NCBI GenBank assembly: GCA_038373885.1
Contig: JAWZYV010012341.1
Location: 62,001-126,000, forward strand
Length of the DNA stretch: 64,000 bases
Direction of reading: 5' to 3'
DNA from: Cheiracanthium punctorium
Lineage: Eukaryota; Arthropoda; Arachnida; Araneae; Cheiracanthiidae
How positions within the stretch are numbered: position 1 is the stretch's first letter; each line of letters begins with the position of its first letter. Below, one piece after another: positions 11,290 to 23,815 of this stretch. The notes beneath the pieces were generated by a model. The model was given only the letters and a program-made list of their open reading frames with translations, ran no database searches and was not told the DNA's origin. Both the position numbers and the translations under genes were made by a program.

Positions 11290-12720
11290 AGATTTCTTTG
11301 CAACCATTATTGCAAAAACACGAAAAATTATTTTCATCCGGTCTGGTTTGCTTGAGGAAGTAAAGGTTCTCGCATTTGAAAGAATCAGCTAAGTCCCTGT
11401 TCTTCCAAGCACGGCCGGTGACTTATGCGCTGAAAAATAAAGTAGAAACAGAAATTGATAGGCTTGTGGATGAGGGAATTTTGGTTCCAATTAAATACTC
11501 AAATTACTCAACACCTGTTGTTCCAGTGATGAAACCAAATGATATTATCTTTTTATGCGGTGACTTTCAGCTTAAAGAGACTTATACTGTAAATAAAATG
11601 AATGAATTAGAGAAATATCCCCTCCCAAATTTAGAGGACTTTATCGCACAGTCGTCCGGGAGAACTGTTTTCAGTAAATTAGATTTAAAAGATGCTTATT
11701 GGCAATTAGAATTAGATGAGGAATCTGGTATTCTTACGGTGATTAACACGCTCTGTGGGTTTTACTGTTATGCCAGGCTTGCTTTTGGAATAGCCTCGGC
11801 CCCAGATATATTTCAAAGGGAAATATACAAAACTCTAAAGGGTCAGCAGGGAACTTCTTGTTTTTTATTTAGATGATTTGTTAATTTTAGGGACTAACAA
11901 ACAAGATCATTTAAAAATTTAGACATGGTTCTTTCAAAATTAGAGCAAGCAGGGATCAAGTTACATCCCGGTAAAAATGAATTTTTGACACAGTCTGTGG
12001 AATATTTGGGATACAGAAATAGATAATGATGGTTTGCAAAGAGTAAAAGATAAATTAGACGATATTAAAAATGCCCCGGCTCCGATTAATGTCGACGAAC
12101 TCCGATCCTTTCTTTGTTTGGTGACATATTATTCAAAATTTTTCCCCATATGTCTAATGTATTATCGCCACTGTATAACATACTTAAACGCAATAAAACA
12201 TTTAGATGGACAGACGTGGAAAATGATGTTTTTCTTAAAATAATTAAAAATATTTTGCGAAATTCTTCACTTTTGGTCCATTTCCATGTAGTTTGGGTTG
12301 TAATATTAGCGTGTGATGGAAATTCTTACGGACATGGGGCAGTTCTCTTTCACAAAACTAAGAAGGGAGAACAACCAATAGCTTTCCCTTCGCGTACCCT
12401 TACTGAGAAAATTTACAGGCAATTAGAAAAAGAAGCTTTAGCTTTAATTTTTGGATTTGATCGGTTTCGAAAGTATTTTTGTAAGCAAAGACTTCACAGT
12501 CACACTGTTTACCCATCACCAGCCTTTAGTAAGACTTATCAGAATCAAAATCATTTCCGTCTGTTATAGAAGCAATAATACAAACATGGGCAGTAATTCT
12601 TTCGACATATGCATATAAAATTAAATACAGGAGAGGTTAGAATCTCGCTAATTCTGATGCGCTTAGCCGGAATGCTAATTCTGATGCGTTTAGCTTATTT
12701 CTGTAGGAACTGGATGGAAG
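11290..12720 (+). pseudogene. pol: Reverse transcriptase and RNase H of the Gypsy element, frameshifted
   Basis: RT copies the element RNA to DNA and RNase H removes the template. Residues ARPVTYALKNKVETEID (11410-11460), then VFSKLDLKDAYWQL (11669-11710) and FGIASAPDIFQRE (11786-11824) are the N-terminal, motif-A and motif-B/C blocks of Gypsy RTs. The catalytic YLDD is intact at 11866-11877 but lies one frame away from the upstream part, so a single-base frameshift separates them. The thumb/connection follows (VEYLGYRN near 12000). RNase H is recognisable from ACDGNSYGHGAVLF (about 12309-12350) and QLEKEALALIFGFDRFRKYF (12420-12479). The connection to integrase holds a duplicated ANSDALSR-like block (12648-12695). 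Confidence 0.85.
12648..12695 (+). repeat. Tandem duplication of about 27 bp in the RNase H/integrase linker
   Basis: The block gctaattctgatgcgcttag occurs twice in a row with one difference (12647-12666 and 12674-12693). It encodes the NADALSR-type motif that ends the RNase H part of Gypsy pol. The duplication would insert nine residues and looks like replication slippage in a dead copy. Confidence 0.7.
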
Positions 12721-12829
12721 CCCGATTACTGCCTTTCATTTGCAAAAGTACATAGATTCAAACCCAATACTTTCTCAAGTGAAAGAATTCATTTTGAAAG
12801 TTTTGCCGAAATATGTGTCTGAAACCTAC

Positions 12830-13917
12830 CGACCGTTTGTTTCCGTAGACAAGTATTGCCAGTTGAAAAAGGAGTAATTCTTCGGGGAACGCGCGTTCAT
12901 GTACGACAAAAATTTCGTGGGTTCGTACTAAATGAATTGCATAGTGGCATGACGGTTGTAAAGGGCATAGCACGTTTAAATGTTTGGGGGTCAAGCATAG
13001 ATAAAAATATTAAGAAAAGGGTTAGGAGTTGTGATTCTTGTAAGGAACAGACTTCCAGTCCTCCTTTAAAATACATTCCTTGGCCTCAATCGAAAGAGCC
13101 ATGGGAACGTATTCATATGGACAATGCTGGTCTTTTCCAAGGTAAACTAATACGTATTGCGGTAGATAGAGTAACAAAATGGAGAGACGCTATTCCAGTG
13201 TCTTCTACGAACTCATTATAAGCACAATTGCAGCTTTACGTGATCATTTTACTCGATATAGTATTCCAAAAATAATTATGACGGATAACGCTACATCTTT
13301 TGTAAGTAGAGAATTTCAAAATTTTGTTAGAATTTCAGGCATTGCTCATATTTCTCCCTGCTGTAAAACAAAAATTCTAATGGGTTGGCGGAGCGTGCTG
13401 TTAGAACAACTAAAAAAGAAATAAAAAATTAAAAGTTGTGACTTTTGGCGAAAGATTACTAAACATTATATTTGCATATCGGCGCGCTCTTTTGTCTTCC
13501 TCGGGCATTTCACCAGCTCAAGCTTTTTTAGGCCGTTCACTTCGAACCCGTATAGCCCTTCTGCATCCTGATCACATTCGAGATACTGAAACATGAGACT
13601 CGGATACGTAAATTTCTAGTCTGCGATAGTGTGTGAGCAAGGTCATTAAATAAAGCGACACCTTGGATTCCAGATAAAGTAGTTTCTCCAATAGGAAGCA
13701 TACTGTACAGATTAACATCCTCTGATGGAGTACAATTTCACAGACATGCCGACCAAGTCTGTTCCTCGTCCTCAACAGATAGTTTAGTGCCTCTTCAAAC
13801 AGACTGCACTCCCACTGATTCACCACCTCAATCGACTAGGAACGTTCCTGAAAACACTCCTACTGTTCGTCGGTCCACTAGATCCAGACGACCTCCTGAT
13901 TGACTGAAGTATTCTTA
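12830..13917 (+). pseudogene. pol: Integrase of the Gypsy element, frameshifted
   Basis: Integrase joins element DNA to the host. The zinc-binding HHCC domain is present as LHSGM...RSCDSCK (12937-13045); the second His is Met. The catalytic core shows HMDNAGLF (13115-13138, first Asp), VDRVTKW (13162-13182), and TDNATSFVSREF (13280-13315, second Asp). The third catalytic residue, Glu, survives in NGLAERAVR (13380-13406) but in a different frame. A GRSLRTR block (13532-13552) and a basic C-terminal tail follow, where an Arg codon has become TGA just before the final stop near 13915. At least three lesions make it non-functional. Confidence 0.85.
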
Positions 13918-13930
13918 AAGGAAGGAGGAG
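13917..13930 (+). other. Polypurine tract of the Gypsy element
   Basis: aaaggaaggaggag ends three bases before the 3' LTR, the expected site of plus-strand priming. Confidence 0.75.
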
Positions 13931-13933
13931 TAC

Positions 13934-14131
13934 TGTAGCCCAGATGTTCAGCAAACGGCAGCACCTTACGACGTGCTACGAGCGGTAAAGCGGTGGCGTA
14001 CTACACTTTGAGATCTGGACAACAACGAAACCAGACGCATTCGTATGCGTCCGAGTAATCCCAATTTTATGTAAAATATACAATCAATAATAAAGATGTA
14101 TATTTTTCGTCAAGTCCTGCCTTAAGTCTAC
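13934..14131 (+). repeat. 3' LTR of the Gypsy element
   Basis: It starts tgtagccca and ends near cttaagtctac. It is alignable with the 5' LTR but carries many substitutions and a few short gaps. AATAAA-type signal aataataaag lies near 14085. The divergence from its partner indicates that a long time has passed since insertion. Confidence 0.8.
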
Positions 14132-17100
14132 TTTAATATACATAATTTTTAAATTATCAGAGGTATTATTGAAACTTCCTGCAAGTCTTCGATCATCAAA
14201 TCGGTTAAGGACTTCACTGTGATCATTCTTCAATACCTATCTAAAATACAGAAGCTAGTGTATGCTTTTTCTAAAAGTATGCAATTTAGATAAGTTTTAA
14301 TAAGTATTTTTGAGAGATACATTTCTTTTAAAAAAAAAAAAACAATAAAAATAAAAGAAGAAGAAGAAAAGAAAACAAATGCAGTGTAACCTCAAAGAAT
14401 AATTTATTTCTTCAGTCTTAAAAGTCATGGAAATAATTTTTTTCAGAAGCAACAAATTTATTTTCTGCACACTGCTTTTGAAATTTCAAGTACAAACAAT
14501 TACCTTCTATTTTCTAAGCAGCTTTCTTGACCACAGTTACACGAGATATGAAATCCCATTGCTCTAAGGAGAAAACTAAATGTGTTTTGAAATGGGCACA
14601 GTGTAAAACTGTAATTTCGCAGTTTTGAAACTGAACATGGCTATGCGCAGAATAGTACAACCTAACGTACGGGCCTTTCTAGACCTTACCATATTCATAA
14701 TTAAATATCAACTAATACATTTAAGTTCCATTGTAAATACATTAGTTGATATTTTTAAACTACTAACATGGATGGAACCAAAGTTCAGTTTACGTTGTAC
14801 TGTAATATTCTGATTCTACTGAAAACAAAAAAATTATGTATGTCCCTTTGGGAAAATTTTTGAAAATGATATATGAATTCATAACTAATCTAAAAAAGTG
14901 CATTTCAAAAAAGCTCAATGGTTGTCTTTGCGGTTTCAAAAATATATTAGAAAAAAAGAAGTATAATGGTATACACTGAACAGTTTAGAAGTTACATAAT
15001 TACTCTGCGTTTCTTTACATGTTCTCTGATAAGTCTTAATATCATAAGTATTATGATATTGAACGACTTGAACATTTATTGAACGACTCTAGTGAAGCAT
15101 TTTAATTTGTTTGTATTACAAAAATGCTTCATAATTTAAATCAAACGTTGTTTCCTATTTAAACATGCAGAAATTTAAACATACAGAAAAAAATACCGAA
15201 AGAAAACAGAGAGCGTAAATAATAAAATTATAAATTCAATTTCTGACACACGGGTGCATATAAAATCTGACTATTTGTTTTAGAATCTCAAGAAAATGAT
15301 AGGAAAACATAATATCCGAAACAATTCCATTTTATTATTTTCTTGTAGAATCGATACTGCACTTTTTTGTCAGAATATATTTTTGGAATATGTTAATTCA
15401 TAGTGTAAATTTAATAAGACTACTAACAAAACGGATGCTATGCATTTAAATGTATAACACCATCCCCCTATTAAAGACGATTTTTATTCAAATTTCTTAT
15501 AGGAGCATGCTTAATTTCATCAGTTACAAATTTAACGTGCATCTTTCCGGAGCACAACGAATTTAATTTTCTCTCGTCATCAGATACAGTAAATGAGAAA
15601 TGGAAATGTGCTTTGAAATTAATTCTGTTCCTGAACTTTCAATAATAAGCATGATTAAATTTAACACTCCGATAAGATTTACTGTAATAATTTATACACT
15701 GATCACGTTCTAGTCTAACTGTTCCTCAAGCGGGTATTTTTAAGCTCATTACACTTATTCCACTGACGCCGATACAGGCAGTCTTAATTTTAATGCTACT
15801 GTTAATAGTAAATTTTGCACTAGAAAAAGCTTAAATCACAGTAAACATAAACCAAATCTGGTTACGAAATCAAGCGACCGTTAAGAGACTTGTTATTTAG
15901 AGAAGTATTGTATTGCGTTAATTGTCAAAAGAAAACTTTCTAGATAAAATTATAATGTTTTAAGATATTTGAGATATGAGGTTAATGCTGTTTTTGTTTT
16001 CGCACCATTGTTTTTAGTACCCAACTTCTTTCACAATTTATTTCATAAACTGTAAAACTTTGAATGAAATTTTGATGATATATAACTATATTAACATTGA
16101 TTTAAAGTGAGTCGTTTTGTTAATTTTCTGATTATTTTTATATCTTCAAAAGTAACGTGTTTTCAATTGTAAGTGCATGTGTAAAAAAATTGCAGAGAGC
16201 AATTTTAAGAGCAAATTAACAATGCGCTATTACGTATTACGGATAAGAGAATGGTGTGTTTCGTAATTTATTTAATTTCATATTTGGAGCTACTGAATAT
16301 TTAGAAGAATCATTGCTTCTAATATTTTAAGGCAAAATAAATGAGCCTTTTTAATAAGCAACATTATAATATATATTTTTTCATTTAGACCTTTATAGTA
16401 TTTCGTGGTATATTGTGTAAAATATTTCATAGTTAATCAAAAGATGAGTCCACTTATTTCAGGTTGATCTATTTCATTTTAAAATACTCTCACATTAGTC
16501 AAGATAACAAATGGAAAGAAACTTAAGTCCGTTATAAGTATATCTAATATACTCTGCAGAAGTAGTTTCTACTTTATAATTTCTAAGCATAAAATCACGA
16601 TTCAATATAAGCAATCGTACATTCTTGGAATTTGAGATTTACAAATGTAGATTAAACTTAAGTATCACATAAAATAAATGCAGATACTTTATGAAATCGT
16701 TTGAAAATCTTTATACAAGAGTTCATTTCAAGAAGACTTCGAATGAAACTCATAACAGAATTGAAAGAATAGTGCTAAAAACCAACATGTGAAAGAAGAG
16801 TTTTTTCTTTCGTTTCTATTATAGGTCTCAATATATGTTGTCTAAAAAAAGACAAACTTTTAGTGGAGGTAGAGCACATTAAAAAGATTGAGAATGGCGC
16901 AGCAACTCATAAAACTGTATATGTTATCGTACACCGCTAGGTGGTGCTCTGTACGAGAGCGTGGTGGACCGGTTCTTGGTTCCCCAAGCTCGATTGATGT
17001 ATCGAGCATTGATTTATTACTGTAAGGAGCCCTCAATGTTATCGGTTATCAAGGCATTGTAGAGTCTGCAATTAATTTCATGGCAAGACTCGTGTTCGCT

Positions 17101-18124
17101 GCTGCTGCTGATTAAAGAGAAAAAAGCGTTTTCAGTATGAAGCATGACGTTTGAGGGTGCGAACTTCGAACATCTCTTGTAAGATGCAGCTGTTACGACA
17201 TTTGTACTCATGATATCTATTAAATGTTCCCAATGAATTAATCTCTTGTGTCCTATTACATCTTTTCCCTCTACTACCACTTTTCTCTGACTTTCCTGTC
17301 ATTGGTTGCTATGCAACTCCCAATCCTAAAGATGTGCCGCACCTCCCCGAAGGTTTTTCTCAAAATTTTGAGACAAAAAGTAGATTGCCTTTAACTATAA
17401 AATATCACGTAAACATCATCATTTAAAATTGTATTTTCACCCCTTCTACTAAGGATTACATTGTTATAGAGATTTTCCAATCTTCTAAAAGATTCCACTC
17501 TAACGAATGCAGCGCTTCTTATTAATAGCACTGTTCTTATTTCAATAAAAAGTATATGAAAAATTATTTTTATCAGTCTTAAGAAAGCATTCATTATTTT
17601 TAAGCACTTTCTATAAAAATAATTGTTAAATAAATTAGTGGAATATGATCTCAGAAAAAGAACTGTCATGAAGAATGTCTTTCTCAGTTTTACAAAATCA
17701 ACCATAAATAAAAGTACGTTTACTTCAATCTCTTATTATTTAATGTATAGCTCAGTGCTTACTTAAATGAGGATAATTTATTGCTCCCTTTTCATAGCTT
17801 TTTAGAGCGATATTTATAAGGGAAAAAAATAAAAGTTTGTTTATGCGGAAATAATTATTCTGCGGGCTTCAATTAATGTATGATAGCTGTATTAAAGGAT
17901 AACATAGTTTAGAATTGATATTTAAATTCCTCATTTTGTAAAATTCAACAACAATGCTTTGTAACTAACTTAAGACCTATTGATATATTAATCGACTTAT
18001 TCATGTATAGCAAGCTTCACTGCATATAACCAATAAAACGACTGTCATAGTTATTATTAAATAAAGCAAATGCATCATATAGACACCTATTTTACATAGT
18101 ATTGGAAATTTTTCTTTTTAATAT
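14132..18124. other. AT-rich DNA without recognisable genes
   Basis: Chance frames only. A 21-bp imperfect inverted repeat (14703-14723 with 14734-14754) can form a hairpin with a 10-base loop. A GC-richer patch at 16880-17340 includes a minus-strand frame (17280-17017) without recognisable similarity. The sequence ggaggtagagcacatta at 16865-16881 resembles the edge of the inverted-repeat family seen at 39860, 44000 and 56341, but the match is too short to call. Confidence 0.55.
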
Positions 18125-18469
18125 GTATTTATGTAGGGGAAGAGGTGGCCTGAAATGATCCTACCGGGCAAAACGATCCGCATATGTTTTCTTCCAAACA
18201 GACAGCGCTATCATCTAGGTAACACATAAACTACTTGAGCCAAGTCAAGAAGAAGCTATGGCAATGTATAAGCGATGGGTGTATGGCGTGTCTAAGTTGT
18301 ATTCTTAAAAAAAAACTGGGTATTATCATATATCTTATAATGTAAGGATTCATTTTCTATTTATTTAGAAATACAGACTTTAATATGAAGAAATATGACT
18401 TGGTTTACTGAATAGAGTATGTTTCTAGTTGAGAATTACATTTGTTTAGTTCGTTATGTTTCTGGGCGT

Positions 18470-18535
18470 GTTACAGTAATATGACCTAAAGTTGGCAGCC
18501 ATACTGGAGAGTAAAATGGTCTATCGACTGAAGAA
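18470..18535 (+). repeat. 66-bp direct repeat, copy 1
   Basis: Matches 19029-19094 with two differences by my reading; shared text includes ttacagtaatatgaccta and gagtaaaatggtctatcgac. The copies are 559 bp apart in the same orientation. Confidence 0.85.
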
Positions 18536-19028
18536 ACACCAGTACCGTCATCGCAGCCCTTCAGACGTTCTCAAAATGCGTGACTCGCCATTACATTATT
18601 TAATTTATTTCTGCGTTTATTGTAGGCCATAATTTTGGATCATAATTTTGAAGTGTTCTCTTTTATTGTATGTGACACATTTTTTATTTTAAAATTTTCA
18701 TAAAATTAATTATGCATACTGTAAGATTGTAAAACTTATTTATTTCATTATGTATAGTCATAATTACTTTTACATATTTATTTTGCTCATAAAAAACAAT
18801 TTACAATTACTTTCAAATGAAGGATCCTTTTGCCCTTTAGTGAGAGTAAAATAATACATCGTACTCTTTTTCAAAATCCTATTTTTTTGTTACTGAATTT
18901 GGGTATAAAATATTATTAAAACATGTTTATGATGCAAAATTTAATGTAAAACATCATGGCAGAAACCCTAAGATTTATTTAACAATTATGTTATTTTATG
19001 CAAGTTTTACCCTTTAGTGGTTACCCCT

Positions 19029-19094
19029 GTTACAGTAATATGACCTAAAGTGGGCAGCCATACTGGAGAGTAAAATGGTCTATCGACTTAAGAA
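19029..19094 (+). repeat. 66-bp direct repeat, copy 2
   Basis: Second copy of the block at 18470-18535. The sequences outside the repeats do not align, so this is not a simple tandem duplication of a longer unit. The spacer is AT-rich with no frame. Confidence 0.85.
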
Positions 19095-21280
19095 CTTTAC
19101 TTTTACTTTAGACCGTGAACAGTGTTTTATGCTTAAATAATCAAAAGTTATTTACATTTTGTTACCTTAATTAAAAAAAAACATTCTCTCGAAATTAGGT
19201 TATAAATCAATGGAGAATGGAAAATTTGGAAATAAATGACTTGGCGTTATTCAAATATTCGAAATTTTCTTATAATCGCAAATCCTATTCGGAGCGTTTT
19301 TTTCTTTTAATTAAACCCCTTATACTTAAGTTTGGGTACAGTCTATCATTCTAAGAAATTTTATTTCATCCGCTGCAATCCTTTTAAAGTGATATTCGAA
19401 AAAATTTCATATTTTTCAGAAAATTTCTAAAATCTCTTCAAGAGTTTTGGCATGATTTTTGACGCCTCTGATTTAAGTTTGCTCCCTACTTTTCATTTTA
19501 CTATATACCTTTTTGTTCTTGTGAACAGTTTTCAAGAGACCTGATAGGTCACACAAAAAAATACAAAAAAATAAAGAAAATAAAGAATAGAGTGGGAGAC
19601 AGACAAACTTTTTCTAGCCTCTTCAGGATTGGAAACGGACGGATAGAAATTGCAACATTTTGAAATTTCAAGAAATGCCCAAGAGAAAGTCATACCTATT
19701 TTCCACAGATTTTTGTTTGATCAAAACAATATAAAACTGGATGCTTAGAAAAAGTCTATAATTTGCTATAAGGTATCTTTAAGGTTGCTTTAAGGTTACT
19801 TTATATCTCATTTACTATTGCCTATTATAGTAAAGCAACGTTGATAAATCAGTACTATTCAATTTTGAGACGATGATTCTGTTAAACTTTTCGTTTCTAG
19901 GCGCCTTCCATGTAAAAGCAATAGAAACCAACTTACATTCATTACATTCGCTAGTATGGTGGCTACAAATTCGCCGATGGCATCTAATTTCTCACTAGCG
20001 ATAGTGGCATGCTATCGTTGTTGTAAAGTGACTAACGTGCAAAAACAAAACACTTTAGATCATTTATCCATTTTTTAAGGCGATTCCTGATATTTTAGTG
20101 TTTCGTATTCATACTTAGATTTTTAATGTAATGCAAAGCAATTAAACTGTAAAATAACAAAATACACGTAAGTAAAATTTTATAGTTAAATCCCTTTGTG
20201 CTGCATAATGAAACTAAAAGGAAAAACAGCATACAAAAATTCACAATATTAAGATCATTTAAATATAGCAGAAAGCTGTTTTGAGTTTAAAAATATCTCT
20301 AATGCCAGGGACGATATCACATGCTAAAAGCCAAAATTGCATGTCGCCCTTGGCACTGTTGCTTTTAAATGAGAACTTACCAAATCTTAATAAGTCTTAA
20401 TTAGGTCCAAAACAGCAGCCCGCCTTTTATTTAAAAATCTTATTGTGCATTTTTATATTTTGTGTTTTCTTTTACTTTTGTTAAAAGCTTCGAGATATCA
20501 CACAGAAATTATGCATTGTGCAATTTACCATATTTAGTTAAAAATAAAGGATTGACCCTATATTTGAAACTATTTCAAAATCGAAACATACGTGATAGAC
20601 TTTTTGAAGACCACATCTTGTTCTCATAACACGGTGAAAGTCTTCTGTCCAAGATATGCCAAGCTGACGATGGTTAGCACGCATACACAGTGTTTCACTT
20701 CATAGAATCCTATGACATTTATGGTCTTTTAAGAATTCAAGAAAGAATAATTAAAAAAAAAATAATTTTAATTGAAATATTTCAAAGCTATTTTTACCTT
20801 TCAACAATTTGACTGCCAAACAAAAGTGTTAGCAAATGTACATCAAATAAGGTATTTTTAATAAGCAAAATAAATCAATGCTTAACAAATAAATGCAAAA
20901 TCTCCATCTTTCATTAATAATGTGAAAAGTTTGCATGTAGCTTGATTGCCTCGGCCTGCAAGCTTAGTGCAAGTTGAGAACAATCGTTCAAGATTACACT
21001 TGGCAAGTATGCTTCATGCTTGATGCGGTAATTTTTGTACATATTCACGAGATCACCATGAATTTCGTAGGTTGTTCTTGTTTAGGACGTCCAAGAATAT
21101 TAACGCTTGAAATAGTTTTGATTCATCAAAATAAGATGGAGCTAAGATTCGAGCTCTAAATTTACCAAGTCGAGTCCATACACAAAGAAAATTTAATCAA
21201 AATACAAACATAATTCAAGCAAATATGCTCTCGAGTATAGATGCGATTTTGGGAATATGCTCGACTATATCTACATAAGG
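19095..21280. other. AT-rich DNA without recognisable genes
   Basis: No frame, repeat or motif that I can assign. The short frame at 20974-21159 has no recognisable similarity. Confidence 0.55.
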
Positions 21281-21480
21281 GATCTAGGCTGAGGGGAGGG
21301 TGTCTTCCGTGGGGATGTTTCTAAGGGACCCTAACCCGTATTTACCGGAAGTTTCGGAGAAAACCACGGAAAACGCCGAACATGTAGGTCGACGGGCACG
21401 ACCTGGGTTTGAACCAGGCACCTTCCATATCCCAGTTGAGAGCGCTATGCACTCGGGTACGCGCTACGAAAGGTAGAGAA
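21281..21480 (-). mobile_element. tRNA-derived SINE (family 1), minus strand
   Basis: Read on the minus strand, a tRNA-like head (21480-21390) has a box B of the type ggttcaaaccc (21405-21415 reversed). It is followed by a body with gttttctccgaaacttcc, shared with copies at 49844-50005, 56128-56335, 53355-53575 and 60714-60963. Internal Pol III boxes A and B are what drive such elements. No target duplication was found here, and the 3' end is not sharp. Confidence 0.7.
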
Positions 21481-22080
21481 GTGTAAGTCAAAACGTCTAT
21501 TTTTATTAAATAACTACTGAGTAGATAAAAAAAATACTATTCAAAAATATGTAATTTTCTATGTTCTTTTGGTCGTGTTTTACAGGTAAAACCAATTGAT
21601 AATGTGCTAATAAAAAAAATTCGCTTACACTCGAATTATTTTCTTCATGGGTGCATAATGGCATGTCAACAGTCTTCAAAATATTTTACCTGAATTGTTT
21701 CTTTCCTTCCAATAAACACGCCAAACAATTTTGAACAACACCGTTTTTAACGAATCTTACTGGGTCACGCTCATAGCACGCACGTAGCATAGCAGTCAAA
21801 TTGTTAATACACTGCCCTGTAATCTTTGATTACATAAACCATTTGCACGCAAAAATACCATTCACAGTTTGATTTTAGAATAACTTATTCGACGGGAAAT
21901 ATGTTCATCGGGATTGCCTTTCGGTGTTTAATGTCTTGCTTTGATATTTTGTAGGGTTTATTTTTTATATAAATATAAGATTAAAAACATAATAAAATAA
22001 GTTTTAATTCTAAGATGAACTAAAAGGTATAAAATAATTTTCGAGAAATTTTGTAAGCTCAAACACTTATTGAAACGTAC
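21481..22080. other. AT-rich DNA without recognisable genes
   Basis: Nothing that I can assign. Confidence 0.5.
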
Positions 22081-22279
22081 AGATACATCCAAGTTTATCG
22101 ATCATCAGCGGAAAAACTTAGAAAATTTATTTAAAATTATTTTTTATATAAAATAATATATAATTTTTAGAAGCCTGAGGCGCATAACTATTTACTTCTA
22201 TATAAGATCAAAAGAAGTATTAACACTAATACATTTTATAAGTACATCCGCCGATGATCAATAAGCTAGGATGTATTTG
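22081..22279. mobile_element. Short inverted-repeat element (MITE-like), about 200 bp
   Basis: The left end (atacatccaagtttatcgat, from 22083) and the reverse complement of the right end (atacatcctagcttattgat, to 22276) match closely over about 30 bases, and more weakly further in. The centre is nearly pure A/T. It has the size and form of a MITE, but no target duplication could be fixed. Confidence 0.6.
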
Positions 22280-23140
22280 CCTGTTGCAAAAAATATTTCA
22301 GCCTGAATATTTGCTTAAAAGTTATTTTAAACTTTTAGAACATGTTTGAATAAAAACCATAATTTTAATTTTTTTAAATACTTTAAGTCTTATAGTTGTT
22401 TAATTAGTTTTAGTCAGAAAATTGTTTTCCCGAGGTATTTAAGGGAGAGCTTTGGAGAACCGCGTTTGCTTTGTGTTGCTGTTTTCTTTCAAATTGTATT
22501 TTTTGTCCTCAACTTGTATCCACGTATATTGTGAGAAAGGCAACAGAACTGATATACAGCTACAGTGCCGCTACATGATATCGTGTCATTAGAGACAAAC
22601 ATTAATTTGTGCTCCCACTCCTTTCATTTTCACAGCCTCCTCAGCATATCGCTTTGGGCCCATTTTTCTTCCTCCTAAGCGTAGCCCTGTATACGCTACT
22701 CAATGTCTGAGACTTTGAAAAAATTAATCTCTGCTGACAATGTGGAAGCATCGATCCTTTGCCATTAGAGTTCGTTCTCAAAAGTATATATCAGACTTAT
22801 ACTGAAAAAACAATCCGCAATCTCAACAAGTAACAACGGAACAACTTCAAAAAGTGATATGCTCTTGTAGGCTTATTGCCCGAGCTGTTGCCGAGTCGTG
22901 AATAGATTACTAACCCAGGGAATCGCAAGCAGTCCCCAAACGATGTTCTAGCTAAATATCCGAAAGTTATACTCAGTGTGATCGAAAGTGGATTAAAATT
23001 CCTACACAAACTTTGAAATAGAATTGCATAATAATAAACCAAGACTGTAAAAAGCTTGAAAGAAAGAAAAAATTGAAAGAATATTTACATAGTTTTTTAT
23101 TCAAAAGAAGGATTGTTTAGAGAACTTATTTAAAGTTATA
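22280..23140. other. AT-rich DNA without recognisable genes
   Basis: Contains a slightly GC-richer patch (22560-22720) with no identifiable frame, and chance minus-strand frames. Confidence 0.5.
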
Positions 23141-23815
23141 TATACAGGATGTCCACTGCTAAAGGTGACCAATGGCTATTTCCTAAGCCGTTTGTCAGAT
23201 ACATAGTTCCAATTACAAAAATACTTTAAATTGTATAATCTATTATATCACAAAAAATCAACGTAAATAAATGAATTTACTAAAAACATTCCTTAGGCAA
23301 TTTCATTCAAAATTTAAGAAAGATCGCCATTTTACCACTAAAATTCACCGAGTTATGATGCAGTAAACATTTTTACTTAAGTCAGTTTTCCAGTGTTAAA
23401 AATGTCCCGTTACGGTAAAACGGTAAGGGAGTAAATCAGTATTGGAATTTTAAATCATAGGTTCCATTTTAATTTTTTGGCATAATGTGAAGACAGCAAA
23501 ACTAATTTTAGAATACTAATCTTTAAGCAGAGGGTTATAGTCAGGCTCTATAAAAATCCATCCTTGGTCTCTTGATTTGTATGATTGATCAAAATCACGT
23601 ACATTAATTTTTCTCAAATTCATTCTGTATACAACCTCTATTTAGCAGCTCGAAAAGTGCTCTAACTTTAATAAGCTGTAACTCGGTGAATTTTGGTCCC
23701 AGGAGGACGATTTTATTACTGTGCATGAAATTTTATAAAGAACATTTTTCTGAATATAATTGATAGGACCAGGCGACAGTATAAAAACTTAAATTTCGTA
23801 ATTATTACAGGAATT
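23141..23815. mobile_element. Non-autonomous element with internal inverted repeats
   Basis: It begins acaggatgtccac, a start common to Tc1/mariner-like MITEs. The block aaaattcaccgagtta (23340-23355) recurs in inverted form at about 23679-23694, with flanking sequence that also aligns (ttcattcaaaattt against the reversed right side). The outer right end is not clear. No coding sequence. Confidence 0.45.

Larger units (their letters stand above)
9111..14131 (+). mobile_element. Complete but decayed Ty3/Gypsy LTR retrotransposon (Mag-like)
   Basis: Two related LTRs of about 200 bp flank, in order, remnants of gag with zinc knuckles, a retropepsin, reverse transcriptase, RNase H and integrase, then a polypurine tract. 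Domain order PR-RT-RH-IN and the style of the gag (matrix/capsid part followed by CCHC knuckles) place it in Ty3/Gypsy. The gag and pol resemble the group often annotated as K02A2.6-like/Mag, a judgement by eye. All frames carry stops or frameshifts, and the LTRs differ at many positions, so the copy is old and inactive. A mariner transposase fragment sits between PR and RT. I see no clear target duplication: the left flank is simple repeat. Confidence 0.9.
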
